Assembly (NCBI RefSeq): GCF_016342705.1
Contig: NZ_JAEINV010000009.1
Span: forward strand, 93,676 to 157,675
Length of the DNA stretch: 64,000 nucleotides
Origin: Lutibacter sp.
Lineage (GTDB): Bacteria > Bacteroidota > Bacteroidia > Flavobacteriales > Flavobacteriaceae
Direction: 5' to 3'
Position 1 is the stretch's first letter. Each line of letters opens with the position of its first letter. The translations under genes were made by a program, and so were the position numbers. A model generated the notes under the pieces. The model was not told where the DNA came from and ran no database searches. It saw only the letters and a program-made list of their open reading frames with translations. Shown piece after piece: positions 54,188 to 63,968 of this stretch.

Positions 54188-55338
54188 ATTTCATAAATTA
54201 ATTCTACCTTTCCTCTATGCTCTGAATTATTACTTCCAATTAAAAAATTGGTGGTTCTAGGATGAATTTTAAAAGAAACTTGCTCATTTTTCAACAATTC
54301 AAAATGGGCAATAATTTTTTTATTTGACAGTATTGCGTTATCAAAAACAATGGTATCAATCGCGTTGTTTTTAATTATTTCTTTAATTTTATCAAAATCA
54401 TCAATAAGTATATTATTTATCAGTAAGTATTTTTTATTTAAATGATTGATAATTAACTCATCTTTCCCAAAATACAAAACATTTGATATCTCATTAGTTT
54501 TGTCACTTGCTTTTCTAAACTTAAAGTATTTTATAAGGTACCAAAACTCAATCCCCAAACTCATAAAAAAATCATAAACACGATTTAATTTAAAGTGTTT
54601 TTTGTAAAAAATTTTCATAGCGTTATGAAAATATTTTAAATAAATAATATCTTTTTTTGTAGATTCTCCTTTGTAGTGAATGATTTGTGTTTCAGCAAAA
54701 TAGTAATTTTGATACCCTTTATTTAAAACCTTAAAACATAAATCTATGTCCTCGCCATACATAAAATAGTCTTCATCAAAACCTTTCACTTCATTGTAAA
54801 TAGATTTCTTTAAAAACATAAAAGCTCCAACCAAAACAGCTACTACTCCACTTTCATTTTCCATTAAATGAGTTGCATAATATTTACCAGTTTGCTTGTT
54901 TGAAATTCCAAATAATTTATTGAATGAAGCACTGGGTGTTGGAATTCCTCTTTTACTTTCAGGTAAAAAACAACCTGATCCATCAATTAGTTTAGTTCCT
55001 AAAATTCCGATATTTTGATTTGTTTTTGCAAAATTAAAAACAGTTTCTAAAGTGTCTTCTGCTACAACTGTATCTGGATTTAAAATTAAAACATATTCAC
55101 CTTTTGAAATTGCAACTCCTTGATTATTAGCTTTTGAAAACCCAACATTTTCTTTATTAACTATTAAAATTATATTGGGATAATTTTTTTGTAAAAAAGA
55201 AACACTTTCATCGGTTGAATTATTATCTACCACAATAACTTCAACAGATAAATTTTTAGTGGCATCAATAATACTGAGAATACACTGCTCTAAAAAATAC
55301 CGAACATTGTAATTTACAATAACTACTGATATATCCAT
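54184..55338 (-). CDS. Glycosyltransferase family 2 (WbbL/rhamnosyltransferase-like)
   Basis: The 384-residue protein has the GT-A start VVIVNYNVRYFLEQCILSI, VIVVDNNSTDES, the metal-binding region in LILNPDTVV and GAFMFLKKSIYNEVKGFDEDYFMYGEDIDLC. Length and motifs match rhamnosyl- or similar transferases that add sugars to lipid-linked glycans. The C-terminal ~100 residues are a less conserved extension. Its start is 3 bases from the end of recR, so they share a transcript. The donor and acceptor sugars are unknown. Confidence 0.85.
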   Translation of the reverse strand: MDISVVIVNYNVRYFLEQCILSIIDATKNLSVEVIVVDNNSTDESVSFLQKNYPNIILIVNKENVGFSKANNQGVAISKGEYVLILNPDTVVAEDTLETVFNFAKTNQNIGILGTKLIDGSGCFLPESKRGIPTPSASFNKLFGISNKQTGKYYATHLMENESGVVAVLVGAFMFLKKSIYNEVKGFDEDYFMYGEDIDLCFKVLNKGYQNYYFAETQIIHYKGESTKKDIIYLKYFHNAMKIFYKKHFKLNRVYDFFMSLGIEFWYLIKYFKFRKASDKTNEISNVLYFGKDELIINHLNKKYLLINNILIDDFDKIKEIIKNNAIDTIVFDNAILSNKKIIAHFELLKNEQVSFKIHPRTTNFLIGSNNSEHRGKVELIYEI

Positions 55339-55341
55339 ATT

Positions 55342-55953
55342 TTAAAAGGACTTATCAAATGGAATTCTGTTTATAATACTTCTTCCCAAAGTAATTTCAT
55401 CGGCATATTGGAGTTCGTCTCCAACTGCAATTCCTCTGGCAATGGTAGATGTTTTTATTGCTAGTTTTTCTAACTGCTTAAAAATATAGAAATTTGTTGT
55501 ATCACCTTCAATTGTTGAACTTAAAGCGAAAATCACTTCTTTTACAGTTCCTAACTTAACTTTTTCAATGAGGCTTTCAATAGTTAAATTTTGTGGGCCA
55601 ACACCTTCAATGGGTGAAATTTTACCACCCAATACATGATACAAACCTTTATATTGCGAAGTGTTTTCAATTGCCATAACATCACGAACATCTTCAACAA
55701 CACAAATTATTTCTCCGTTTCTAGAAGGGTTAGCACAAATTTCACAAATGTCAATATCAGAAATATTATGACATTTTTTACAAAATTTAATGTTATCAAC
55801 TAAATTATTTAATGAACTCGCTAAATTATGTGTTTGTGATTTTGGCTGCTTTAATAAATGCAAAACCAAACGAAGTGCTGTTCTTTTTCCAATTCCTGGC
55901 AATTGAGCAACTTCATTTACAGCATTTTCTAAAAGTTTCGATGAAAAATTCAT
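55342..55953 (-). CDS. recR: Recombination mediator protein RecR
   Basis: RecR helps RecO and RecF load RecA at gaps. The protein (203 residues from the ATG at 55953) has the helix-hairpin-helix [18 protein letters not shown], a C4 zinc finger [16 protein letters not shown], and a Toprim domain ([16 protein letters not shown]). A -7 box lies four bases before this ATG, so the mRNA is probably leaderless. The TTG at 55968 overlaps that box and is not a believable start. Confidence 0.95.
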   Translation of the reverse strand: MNFSSKLLENAVNEVAQLPGIGKRTALRLVLHLLKQPKSQTHNLASSLNNLVDNIKFCKKCHNISDIDICEICANPSRNGEIICVVEDVRDVMAIENTSQYKGLYHVLGGKISPIEGVGPQNLTIESLIEKVKLGTVKEVIFALSSTIEGDTTNFYIFKQLEKLAIKTSTIARGIAVGDELQYADEITLGRSIINRIPFDKSF

Positions 55954-55957
55954 TTCG

Positions 55958-55965
55958 CAAATGTA
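55958..55965 (-). promoter_or_regulatory. -7 promoter element giving a leaderless recR transcript
   Basis: The minus strand reads TACATTTG, then CGAA, then ATG at 55953, the same spacing as at mgsA and at 24915. Confidence 0.55.
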
Positions 55966-56031
55966 CAATTAGCAAACGATATTCTCAATAATTTTAGTTT
56001 CTTTGTTATTCCTAAATTTTAAATCTATTTA

Positions 56032-57501
56032 ATGCAACCAATATATTTACTTTCGCTAATTGCAGTATATTTTTGTGTACTGCTTTTAATTGCCTATTTC
56101 ACCGGTAAAAACGACACCAACGATACTTTTTTTAGCGCCAACAAAAAATCACCTTGGTATATTGTTGCTTTTGGTATGATAGGAGCATCGCTCTCTGGTG
56201 TTACTTTTATTTCAGTGCCTGGTTGGGTGCAAGCTTCGCAGTTTAGTTATATGCAAGTTGTGCTTGGTTATATGGTTGGTTACCTAGTAATTGCTTATGT
56301 TTTAATTCCTATTTATTACAATTTACAGGTTACTTCAATTTATGAATTTTTAAAACACCGTTTTGGACCAACATCACACAAAACCGGATTTGTTTTCTTC
56401 TTTATTTCCAGAGTTTTAGGCTCGGCATTTCGATTGTTTTTAGTAGCATCTGTAATGCAATATTTTATTTTTGATGCTTGGAATGTTCCTTTTGAAATTA
56501 CAGTTATTTTTTCAATTTTATTAATTTGGATTTATACTTTTAAAGGTGGAATTAAAACCATTGTTTGGACAGATACTTTACAAACTGTATTCTTGCTTTC
56601 TGCCGTTTTTGCAACTATTTATATTATTTTAAATAGATTGAATTTAAATGTTACCGATATTTTTACTTCAACTGAATTTGACAAATACAATAAAATATTT
56701 TTTACTGATGATTTTAATGGGAAAAAGCATTTTATAAAATCGTTTTTAGGAGGAATGTTTATTGCTATTGCAATGACTGGTTTAGACCAAGATATGATGC
56801 AAAAAAACCTGACGTGTAAAAACACCAAAGAAGCACAATGGAATGTGCTTTCGCTAGGTTTTGTGTTAATACTTGTAAATTTTGTTTTTCTAACATTAGG
56901 AGCGCTTTTATTTATTTATGCTGAAAAATTTGGAATACAAATACCAATTGTTGAAGGCAATCCAAAAACCGATTTACTTTTTCCCGAAATTGCTTTAAAA
57001 GGTGAATTGAGCTTCTCAATTGGCATTATTTTTATTTTAGGATTAATAGCCGCAGCATATTCTAGCGCCGATAGTGCGCTAACATCTTTAACAACATCTT
57101 ATTGTATCGATTTTTTAGATATTAAAAAAAGAGAAGCTTCAAAACAAAGAGCCATCAGACAACGAACACATATTGGAATTTCAATTTTATTAATTGTTGT
57201 GATAATTATTTTTAAATATGTTTTAAAAGAAAATGTTATTAGCAGTTTATTGCAAGTTGCAGCTTATACGTATGGTCCCTTATTAGGACTTTTTGCCTTC
57301 GGTATATTCACAAAAATTAATATAAAAGACAAATATGTTTGGCTTATTGCTATTATTTCAGTGGTTTTAAGCTATTTACTAGATACTAATTCTACAGCAT
57401 TATTAAACGGTTATCAATTTGGTTACGAACTTTTAATTGTGAACGGAATGTTTACCTTTGCAGGGTTATATTTAATAAAAGACAAAACAATCCAAAATTA
57501 A
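56032..57501 (+). CDS. Sodium:solute symporter (SSS family)
   Basis: The 489-residue protein has about 13 membrane helices and the SSS pattern [35 protein letters not shown] near the start and [31 protein letters not shown] in the middle. [27 protein letters not shown] is in the conserved Na+-binding helix. It uses the sodium gradient to import a solute; the substrate is not evident. It begins 63 bases after recR on the opposite strand, and pdxH follows 7 bases downstream, so the two are likely co-transcribed. Confidence 0.9.
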   Translation: MQPIYLLSLIAVYFCVLLLIAYFTGKNDTNDTFFSANKKSPWYIVAFGMIGASLSGVTFISVPGWVQASQFSYMQVVLGYMVGYLVIAYVLIPIYYNLQVTSIYEFLKHRFGPTSHKTGFVFFFISRVLGSAFRLFLVASVMQYFIFDAWNVPFEITVIFSILLIWIYTFKGGIKTIVWTDTLQTVFLLSAVFATIYIILNRLNLNVTDIFTSTEFDKYNKIFFTDDFNGKKHFIKSFLGGMFIAIAMTGLDQDMMQKNLTCKNTKEAQWNVLSLGFVLILVNFVFLTLGALLFIYAEKFGIQIPIVEGNPKTDLLFPEIALKGELSFSIGIIFILGLIAAAYSSADSALTSLTTSYCIDFLDIKKREASKQRAIRQRTHIGISILLIVVIIIFKYVLKENVISSLLQVAAYTYGPLLGLFAFGIFTKINIKDKYVWLIAIISVVLSYLLDTNSTALLNGYQFGYELLIVNGMFTFAGLYLIKDKTIQN

Positions 57502-57508
57502 TTTTTTG

Positions 57509-58156
57509 ATGGAAAAGGATTTAAGCGATTATAGAAGAAATTACGTAAAAAAAGAGCTTTCACTAAAAGAAGTTTTAGAAAACCCTATGGAATTATTTCA
57601 AAAATGGTTTTATGAAGTTGAAGAATTTGGAGGTGACGTAGAATCTAATGCTATGACAATTGCAACTATTGGCAAAGATGGTTTTCCAAAAAGTAGAGCT
57701 GTTTTATTAAAAAAATATACTTGGGAAGGCTTTATTTTTTACACAAATTACAATAGTGAAAAAGGAAAAGCTATTGAAGAAAACCCAAATGTTTGCTTAT
57801 CTTTCTTATGGCATAATATTGAACGTCAAGTCATTATTAAAGGAGTTGCTGAAAAAATTTCAGAAAACTTATCCGATGGTTATTTTGAATCTAGACCTGA
57901 CGGAAGTAAATTAGGAGCTTGGGCATCTGACCAAAGCGAGGTTGTACCTTCTAGAAAATATTTAGACGAACGCTTAACTACTTTTGAAAAACAATTTGAA
58001 AACAAAGAAATAACTCGTCCAGAATATTGGGGCGGATATATTGTAAAACCAATTAGTATTGAATTTTGGCAAGGAAGAGCAAATAGAATGCATGACAGAA
58101 TTAGATATACTTTACAAGAAAATTTTGATTGGAAAATTGAACGTTTAGCTCCATAA
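57509..58156 (+). CDS. pdxH: Pyridoxamine 5'-phosphate oxidase
   Basis: PdxH oxidises pyridoxamine/pyridoxine phosphate to pyridoxal phosphate with FMN. The 215-residue protein carries NAMTIATIGKDGFPKSRAVLLK, FYTNYNSEKGKAI, the C-terminal dimer segment ASDQSEVV, and YIVKPISIEFWQGRANRMHDRIRY. I start it at the ATG at 57509; a TTG one codon earlier is not needed. It forms an operon with the symporter upstream and perhaps the phosphatases downstream. Confidence 0.95.
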   Translation: MEKDLSDYRRNYVKKELSLKEVLENPMELFQKWFYEVEEFGGDVESNAMTIATIGKDGFPKSRAVLLKKYTWEGFIFYTNYNSEKGKAIEENPNVCLSFLWHNIERQVIIKGVAEKISENLSDGYFESRPDGSKLGAWASDQSEVVPSRKYLDERLTTFEKQFENKEITRPEYWGGYIVKPISIEFWQGRANRMHDRIRYTLQENFDWKIERLAP

Positions 58157-58186
58157 TTTTTATATTTGAAAACTAACCAACATTAA

Positions 58187-58675
58187 ATGAAAACACTTTA
58201 CATTGTTAGGCACGCAAAATCTTCTTGGGAATACGAAGGCATAAAGGATATTGATAGACCTTTAAATAAAAGAGGAATAAACAATGCTTATTTAATTTCC
58301 AGCGTATTAAATAAAAAAATTGCGTGTCCAGACGTATTTGTATCAAGTTGTGCAAACAGAGCTTTGCATACAGCTATGATTTTTAGTTACACCTTTAATT
58401 ATCCGTTAACTAATTTAAAAATCAGTAAATCACTGTACAGTTTTAGCGATGGTTATTTAATAAAAACAGTAAAAGCGTTAGACGATGGTTTTGATTCTGC
58501 CATAATTTTTAGCCACGACCATGGAATAAGTGACTTTGTAAACAAATTTGGTAGCGAAGAACTAGATCACGTTCCTACTTGTGGAGTTGTTGGTATAAAA
58601 TTTAATACAAACCACTGGAAAAATATTAAAGATGGTAATACTTTTATAAAAGAATTTCCAAAACATTATAAATAA
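58187..58675 (+). CDS. Histidine phosphatase family protein (SixA-like)
   Basis: The 162-residue protein opens with the phosphatase motif LYIVRHAKSSW, with the catalytic His in the second residue of RHA, followed by DIDRPLNKRG. A second conserved His lies in SHDHG. The small size and the RHAKSSW start match SixA, which removes phosphate from phosphohistidine on signalling proteins or phosphotransferase components. The physiological substrate here is not known. The gene sits between pdxH and Ppx/GppA on the same strand. Confidence 0.88.
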   Translation: MKTLYIVRHAKSSWEYEGIKDIDRPLNKRGINNAYLISSVLNKKIACPDVFVSSCANRALHTAMIFSYTFNYPLTNLKISKSLYSFSDGYLIKTVKALDDGFDSAIIFSHDHGISDFVNKFGSEELDHVPTCGVVGIKFNTNHWKNIKDGNTFIKEFPKHYK

Positions 58676-58699
58676 AATTTAAGCTCCAAAATTTAAAGA

Positions 58700-59593
58700 A
58701 TGAAAATAGAAAAACTTGCAGCTATAGATATTGGTTCTAATGCAATAAGATTACTTGTTGCCAACGTTATAACCGAAAGAGAAGGTAAAGAACCAACTTT
58801 TACAAAATCGGCTTTAGTAAGGGTTCCTATTCGGCTAGGAGCAGATACATTTAATTCTAAAAACATTTCCGAAGAAAGTAAAAATAGAATGATAAAAGCT
58901 ATGGAAGCTTTTAAACTGTTAATGGAAGTTCACGGAGTTCAAAAATATAAAGCTTGTGGAACATCTGCAATGCGAGAAGCTAAAAATGGTATAGCTGTTT
59001 CAGAGGAAATTTTTCAAAAAACATCGGTTAAAATAGATCTAATAGATGGAAAAAAAGAAGCTGCCATCATTTTTTCAACCGATTTATCTGCTATAATTAG
59101 AAATGACAGATCTTATATTTATGTTGATGTTGGTGGAGGAAGTACTGAAATTACTATTTTTTCAAATGGAAAAATTGTGAACTCAAAATCTTTTAAAATT
59201 GGAACGGTTCGTTTATTAAATAAAAATAATTCCTTTAAAGATATTTGGGAAAACATTGAAATTTGGTTAAAAGGAAATACACAATTTCTTAAAAAACCAA
59301 CACTAATTGGTTCTGGAGGAAATATAAATAAAATTTTTAAACTTTCAGGAAAATTAGAAGGTGAACCACTTTCATTAATATATATGAAAGCACAATATCA
59401 CTTTTTAAAAGCAATGACTTATGAAGACAGAATCTCAGAATTAGGTTTAAATCCAGATAGAGCAGATGTTATAATACCAGCAACAAAAATTTATTTATCT
59501 GCCATGAAATGGAGCGGAGCCAAAAGAATATATGTTCCAAAAATAGGACTCGCAGATGGTATTGTTAAAAGTATGTATTACGGAAAAATATAA
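58700..59593 (+). CDS. Ppx/GppA phosphatase family protein
   Basis: Members hydrolyse polyphosphate or pppGpp. The 297-residue protein has the ASKHA phosphate loops AIDIGSNAIRLLVANV and VDVGGGSTEITIF, and the ATSAMREAKNG-type motif CGTSAMREAKNG. At this length only the first two domains are present, with no C-terminal HD domain, so it is a single-unit form. It may couple with the upstream SixA-like gene in phosphate signalling. The terminator at 59606 follows the stop codon. Confidence 0.9.
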   Translation: MKIEKLAAIDIGSNAIRLLVANVITEREGKEPTFTKSALVRVPIRLGADTFNSKNISEESKNRMIKAMEAFKLLMEVHGVQKYKACGTSAMREAKNGIAVSEEIFQKTSVKIDLIDGKKEAAIIFSTDLSAIIRNDRSYIYVDVGGGSTEITIFSNGKIVNSKSFKIGTVRLLNKNNSFKDIWENIEIWLKGNTQFLKKPTLIGSGGNINKIFKLSGKLEGEPLSLIYMKAQYHFLKAMTYEDRISELGLNPDRADVIIPATKIYLSAMKWSGAKRIYVPKIGLADGIVKSMYYGKI

Positions 59594-59605
59594 ATTTACA
59601 ATCAT

Positions 59606-59633
59606 AAAAAACCCACTAAATAGTGGGTTTTTT
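59606..59633. terminator. Bidirectional terminator between ppx-like and thioredoxin-like genes
   Basis: AAAAAACCCACTA and its complement flank AA, with a T run on both sides. The thioredoxin-like gene's stop codon (59616-59618) is inside the stem, so the two genes share one compact end. Confidence 0.85.
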
Positions 59634-60110
59634 ATTTAATTTTTTTAATGCAGCATTTAAAAACAAATAATGATATTTTGTATCTCTTGAAGAATTATAA
59701 CCCTTCATCGTATTTACGAATTTTCCTTTACTATCAAGAATACAAATTGTTGGATATGAGTTTATTCCAAACTTATTTTTTAATTTTAAATTATCCTTAG
59801 TTTGCACGGCTGTAACTAAACTTTTATTTCTAGGAAAATCAGCTTTATACAATACAAACTCTTTATTGGCAATATCTTTAAACTTTTCAGATTCAAAAAA
59901 ATCAGCAACCAACATTTTACAAGGTCCACACCAATCAGAACCCGTAAAAAAAATTAATATTGGCTTATTTTCATTAATTGAAATTAATTTAGCTTCATTA
60001 TAACTTTCTATCCAATTTAAATTACTTTCAGAAAAATTAGTACTAATCTGTGCTTTCAACAATACATTTGATGCAACTATTAAAAAACAAACCAAAACAA
60101 TTTTTTTCAT
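59616..60110 (-). CDS. Exported thioredoxin-like protein
   Basis: The 164-residue protein (from the ATG at 60110) starts with a signal peptide (about 1-20, ending LLKAQ). A thioredoxin fold follows, with the redox pair in FTGSDWCGPCKMLVADFF, the cis-Pro region NSYPTICILDSKGKF and a helical end. It is probably a periplasmic disulphide reductase or isomerase. Such proteins often supply electrons for cytochrome c maturation, but no such genes flank it here. The TTG at 60134 is rejected because the ATG start gives a normal signal peptide. Confidence 0.88.
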   Translation of the reverse strand: MKKIVLVCFLIVASNVLLKAQISTNFSESNLNWIESYNEAKLISINENKPILIFFTGSDWCGPCKMLVADFFESEKFKDIANKEFVLYKADFPRNKSLVTAVQTKDNLKLKNKFGINSYPTICILDSKGKFVNTMKGYNSSRDTKYHYLFLNAALKKLNKKPTI

Positions 60111-60148
60111 TTCAAAAATTTTAAATAAAAGCAACTTAAATTAGTTCT

Positions 60149-60961
60149 CTATGCTGAAATAATAAATTCGGTTACTAAATTACCTAAATTCTTTTCAGAA
60201 CCCTTGGCAGCTTTTTGAACTTCTTCGTGAGATACCGCCTCAACAATTCCTTCAACACCCAAGTCTGTAATTACGGAAACTCCAAAACAAGTCATTCCCA
60301 TATGTTTTGCAACTATAACTTCTGGAACTGTAGACATTCCTACCGCATCCGCGCCTAAAATTTTCACCATCTTATACTCTGCAGGTGTTTCAAAAGTTGG
60401 TCCTTGTAAGGCTAAATAAATACCTTTTTGAACTGGAATATTTAATTTTTTAGCTACTCTTTCCATTTTAGCAATCATTTTTTTGCTGTATGGTTCGTGC
60501 ATATCAACAAAACGAGGACCAAAACGTTCATCATTTTTACCATGTAATGGATGCTTTGGCATTAAGTTAATATGATCTGTTATAATCATAATATCACCAA
60601 CTTTAAAAGCTGGATTAACCCCTCCTGAAGCGTTGGAAACTATTAAATCATTAACACCTAAAAATTTCATTACTCTTACTGGAAAAATTGTTTCTTCCAT
60701 TGTCCAACCTTCATAAAAATGAAAACGCCCTTTCATGGCTATCACTTTTTTATTTCCAATTGTTCCAAAAATTAATTCACCAGAATGACCAGCAACTGTT
60801 GAAACTGGAAAATTTGGTATTTCGCTATACGATATTTTAATTTCAACGGTAATTTTTTCTACTAAATTTCCTAATCCGGTTCCTAAAATTATTCCGTAAT
60901 CTGGCTTTGTAATTCCTTTGTTTTGTAAGAATTTAACTGTTTCTTGAACTTTGTTCCACAT
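60149..60961 (-). CDS. Purine nucleoside phosphorylase
   Basis: PNP releases purine bases from inosine and guanosine nucleosides. The 270-residue trimeric-type protein has GIILGTGLGNLVEKI, FPVSTVAGHSGELIFGTI, the phosphate and base contacts in MKGRFHFYEGW and NASGGVNPAFKVGDIMII, and DAVGMSTVPEVIVAKH. Its start overlaps the end of lpxK by 29 bases, so translation is probably coupled. Confidence 0.95.
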   Translation of the reverse strand: MWNKVQETVKFLQNKGITKPDYGIILGTGLGNLVEKITVEIKISYSEIPNFPVSTVAGHSGELIFGTIGNKKVIAMKGRFHFYEGWTMEETIFPVRVMKFLGVNDLIVSNASGGVNPAFKVGDIMIITDHINLMPKHPLHGKNDERFGPRFVDMHEPYSKKMIAKMERVAKKLNIPVQKGIYLALQGPTFETPAEYKMVKILGADAVGMSTVPEVIVAKHMGMTCFGVSVITDLGVEGIVEAVSHEEVQKAAKGSEKNLGNLVTEFIISA

Positions 60962-61961
60962 ATTTTTTTATAATATTTTCAAAATCGTTTTTGCGATTTA
61001 TAAATTTTGTTTCTATTGGTAAATAATACAAATTCTCCAATTTGTCAAAGATACGAACATAATCTTTCTCTGTTGTTAAAAGAACGGCATTATTTGATTG
61101 TAATTTCTTTATTTCTACAATATCTTTAATAGTAAACTGATGATGATCTTTAAATTTTAAGTGTTTAAATTTCAAACCATTATCACTTAAATAAGCCGTT
61201 AATGGTTTTGGATTTGCAATTCCCGTAATTAAAATAATGTCTTTATTTTTAATTTCATTCAAAGTAATTGAATTGGCACCTTTTAACTCATTATTATAAT
61301 CAATTGTTGTAAAAAACACTTTTTGATATATTGACGGACGTAACTTTTTAGTTATTTTAACTTGTTCTTTTTCTGAAAGCGAATTTGGACATTTTGTTAC
61401 AATAATAACTTGGGCTCTTTTTGCTCCTTTTTTACTTTCACGTAAATTACCAGTTGGTAACATTACGTCATTTACATACAAATTATTGTAGGCGGTTAGT
61501 AATATATTTAAACCTCCCTTAACTTTTCTATGCTGAAAAGCATCATCTAACAAAACAATTTCTGGCGGATTTTTTATATGTTCTAACTCTTCAATTGCGT
61601 TGGTTCTGTCAGCATCAACACAAACAATAATATTATTGAATTTTTTATAATATTGAAAAGGTTCATCTCCAATAGTTTCCGCAGTTGCAGTTTTATCTGC
61701 TAATACAAAACCTTCACTTTTTCTTTTATAACCTCTACTTAAAACTGCTACTTTAAAATTATCTTTTAAAAGTCGGATTAAATATTCAATTTGCGGTGTT
61801 TTACCAGTTCCTCCAACACTTAAATTACCTACAACAATAGTAGGCGTATCAAACTGGGTAGATTCTATAATAGCATTTTCATACAAATAATTACGCACAC
61901 TTGTAATTAATCCGTACAACAATGATATTGGATATAATAAATTTCTTAAAAATTTCATCAT
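60933..61961 (-). CDS. lpxK: Tetraacyldisaccharide 4'-kinase
   Basis: LpxK phosphorylates the lipid A disaccharide at the 4' position, one of the last steps before KDO addition. The protein has an N-terminal amphipathic membrane-binding helix (MMKFLRNLLYPISLLYGLITSVRNYLY), the Walker A GNLSVGGTGKTPQIEYL and ILLDDAFQHRKVKGGLNILL. Two adjacent ATG codons at 61961 and 61958 are the likely starts; a longer frame to 61985 adds an unlikely MNCFVISP leader. The 3' end overlaps the purine nucleoside phosphorylase start. Confidence 0.95.
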   Translation of the reverse strand: MMKFLRNLLYPISLLYGLITSVRNYLYENAIIESTQFDTPTIVVGNLSVGGTGKTPQIEYLIRLLKDNFKVAVLSRGYKRKSEGFVLADKTATAETIGDEPFQYYKKFNNIIVCVDADRTNAIEELEHIKNPPEIVLLDDAFQHRKVKGGLNILLTAYNNLYVNDVMLPTGNLRESKKGAKRAQVIIVTKCPNSLSEKEQVKITKKLRPSIYQKVFFTTIDYNNELKGANSITLNEIKNKDIILITGIANPKPLTAYLSDNGLKFKHLKFKDHHQFTIKDIVEIKKLQSNNAVLLTTEKDYVRIFDKLENLYYLPIETKFINRKNDFENIIKKYVEQSSRNS

Positions 61962-62015
61962 CGGCGAAATTACAAAACAATTCATAATTTTTACAGTATT
62001 TTATTTTGTATAAAT

Positions 62016-62023
62016 TATATTTG
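62016..62023 (+). promoter_or_regulatory. -7 promoter element for the Nif3-like gene
   Basis: TATATTTG matches TAnnTTTG with 22 bases to the ATG. Confidence 0.5.
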
Positions 62024-62045
62024 TAATCACCTACATATTTCAACT

Positions 62046-63140
62046 ATGAAAATTAAAGATATTACTAATTGTATTGAAGAAATTGCTCCTTTAAATTATG
62101 CCGAAGAATTTGATAATGTTGGGTTATTAATTGGCGATTATAACACAAATGTAACTGGTGTTTTAGTCACGTTAGATACTTTAGAAACTATTATTGACGA
62201 GGCAATTGAGAAAAATTGTAATTTAATAGTTAGTTTTCATCCCATCATATTTAGTGGTTTAAAAAAATTAAATGGCAAAAATTATGTTGAAAAAGTAGTT
62301 TTAAAAGCTATAAAAAATGATATTGCTATTTACGCCATGCATACTGCATTAGACAATTCTATTGTTGGAGTAAATGCCAAGATTTGTGAAGTATTGGGGT
62401 TGAAAAACACAAAGATTCTAATTCCTCAAAAAAATACTATAAAAAAATTAACTACCTACGCTCCTATTAATTCTGCCGAAAAAGTTAGAATAGCTTTATT
62501 TAATGCTGGTGCTGGTATGATTGGAAATTACGAAAATTGTAGTTTTAACACACAAGGCATTGGAACTTATAAAGGGAACGAAAATTCCAACCCAGTAATT
62601 GGGGAAAAAGGCAAACTTCATGCTGAAAATGAAACATTTATTAGTGTAATTTTTGAAAAACATAAAGAAAAAAGCATTTTAAAAGCTTTATTTGAAGCAC
62701 ATATTTACGAAGAAGTTGCTTACGACATCGTTTCCTTAGAAAATATTAATCAAGAAATTGGTTTAGGAATGGTAGGTGAATTAGAAAGCGAAATGAATGA
62801 AATTGCTTTTTTAAAACTTGTTCAAAAAACAATGAATTCAAAAGGAATTCGTCATTCAAAATTACTAGATAAACCAATTAAAAAAGTAGCAGTATTAGGA
62901 GGTTCAGGAAGTTTTGCTATTGAAAACGCCAAGAATTCTGGCGCCGATATCTACATCACTTCCGACATAAAATACCATGAATTTTATAAAGCGGAAGGTA
63001 AACTTATAATTGCCGATATTGGGCATTATGAAAGTGAACAATTCACAAAAAATCTTTTAGTTGATATACTTACGAAAAAATTTCCTAATTTTGCAATCAT
63101 TTTATCGGAAAAAAACACAAATCCAATTTATTACTTATAA
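62046..63140 (+). CDS. Nif3-like dinuclear metal centre protein
   Basis: The 364-residue protein has the Nif3/YbgI fold with metal-binding motifs SFHPIIFSGLKKL and MHTALDN in the N-terminal half, then a domain insertion (about 120-260). The second half has VAVLGGSGSFAIENAKNSGADIYITSDIKYHEFY and IADIGHYESEQFTKNLL. The longer form (about 365 residues) is common in Bacteroidota and Firmicutes. The role of the hexameric family is not settled; it is sometimes annotated as GTP cyclohydrolase I type 2 without firm support. It is co-transcribed with the next gene (2-base gap). Confidence 0.9.
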   Translation: MKIKDITNCIEEIAPLNYAEEFDNVGLLIGDYNTNVTGVLVTLDTLETIIDEAIEKNCNLIVSFHPIIFSGLKKLNGKNYVEKVVLKAIKNDIAIYAMHTALDNSIVGVNAKICEVLGLKNTKILIPQKNTIKKLTTYAPINSAEKVRIALFNAGAGMIGNYENCSFNTQGIGTYKGNENSNPVIGEKGKLHAENETFISVIFEKHKEKSILKALFEAHIYEEVAYDIVSLENINQEIGLGMVGELESEMNEIAFLKLVQKTMNSKGIRHSKLLDKPIKKVAVLGGSGSFAIENAKNSGADIYITSDIKYHEFYKAEGKLIIADIGHYESEQFTKNLLVDILTKKFPNFAIILSEKNTNPIYYL

Positions 63141-63142
63141 AT

Positions 63143-63913
63143 ATGTCTAAAAAAGAAGTTACAGTTGAAGAAAAATTAAGAGCACTTTACGATTTACAAT
63201 TAATTGATTCTAGAATTGATGAAATTAAAAGTGTACGAGGGGAACTACCTTTAGAAATTGAAGATTTAGAAGATGAAATTGTTGGTTTAAATAAAAGACT
63301 TTCAAATTTTGATGAAGCTGTTGCAAGTTTAAAAAACGATATTGCAGCTAAAAAAGTTGTAATTGAAGATGCCAAAACTTTAGTAAAAAAATATTCTGAG
63401 CAACAAAAAAACGTTAGAAACAATAGAGAATTCAATTCTTTAAGTAAAGAAACTGAATATCAAGAACTTGAAATTGAATTAGCTGAAAAGAGAATTAAAG
63501 AATTTAAAGTAAAAATTGAGCAAAAAAACGAATTGATTGCTGCTACAAAAGAAAATATTGCAAAACAACAAGATTTATTAAAACATAAATCAGCTGAGTT
63601 AAACGATATTATGGGTGATACTGCAAAAGAAGAGACTCTTTTATTAGAAAAATCTAAAGAGTATAGTGAAATGATTGATGAAAACCTGTTTAAAGCTTAC
63701 AAAAGAATTAGAACTACAGTTAAAAATGGTTTAGCCGTTGTATCTATTGAAAGAGGTGCTTCTGGAGGTTCATTTTTCACCATCCCACCACAAAGACAAG
63801 TAGAAATTGCGAGTCGTAAAAAAATTATTACTGATGAGCACAGTGGAAGAATTTTAGTTGATGGAGCTTTAGCTGAAGAAGAAAGAGAAAAAATTGAAAG
63901 ATTATTACGCTAA
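63143..63913 (+). CDS. Coiled-coil protein of the C4-zinc-ribbon family, zinc ligands lost
   Basis: The 256-residue protein is a long coiled coil (about 15-175) followed by a small C-terminal domain of the zf-RING_7/CdsZ-like family. In the typical family this domain has two CxxC-type pairs (as in ACGGC...CEYCGR). Here the corresponding positions read GASGGSFFTIPPQRQ and ITDEHSGRILVD: Ser, Ser, Asp and Ser stand where Cys is expected, so no zinc should bind. The conserved IPPQRQ and GRILVD core shows the homology is real. Function unknown; related proteins are linked to RNA or flagellar functions in other phyla. It directly follows the Nif3-like gene. Confidence 0.85.
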   Translation: MSKKEVTVEEKLRALYDLQLIDSRIDEIKSVRGELPLEIEDLEDEIVGLNKRLSNFDEAVASLKNDIAAKKVVIEDAKTLVKKYSEQQKNVRNNREFNSLSKETEYQELEIELAEKRIKEFKVKIEQKNELIAATKENIAKQQDLLKHKSAELNDIMGDTAKEETLLLEKSKEYSEMIDENLFKAYKRIRTTVKNGLAVVSIERGASGGSFFTIPPQRQVEIASRKKIITDEHSGRILVDGALAEEEREKIERLLR

Positions 63914-63968
63914 TCTTTACTACATGAGTCGTCCTAAAATAGGTTGACGATTATTAAAAAAATTAATG

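Noticed and set aside
55954..55968. TTG start for recR
   Set aside because: It overlaps the -7 box TACATTTG; the ATG at 55953 is the usual family start.
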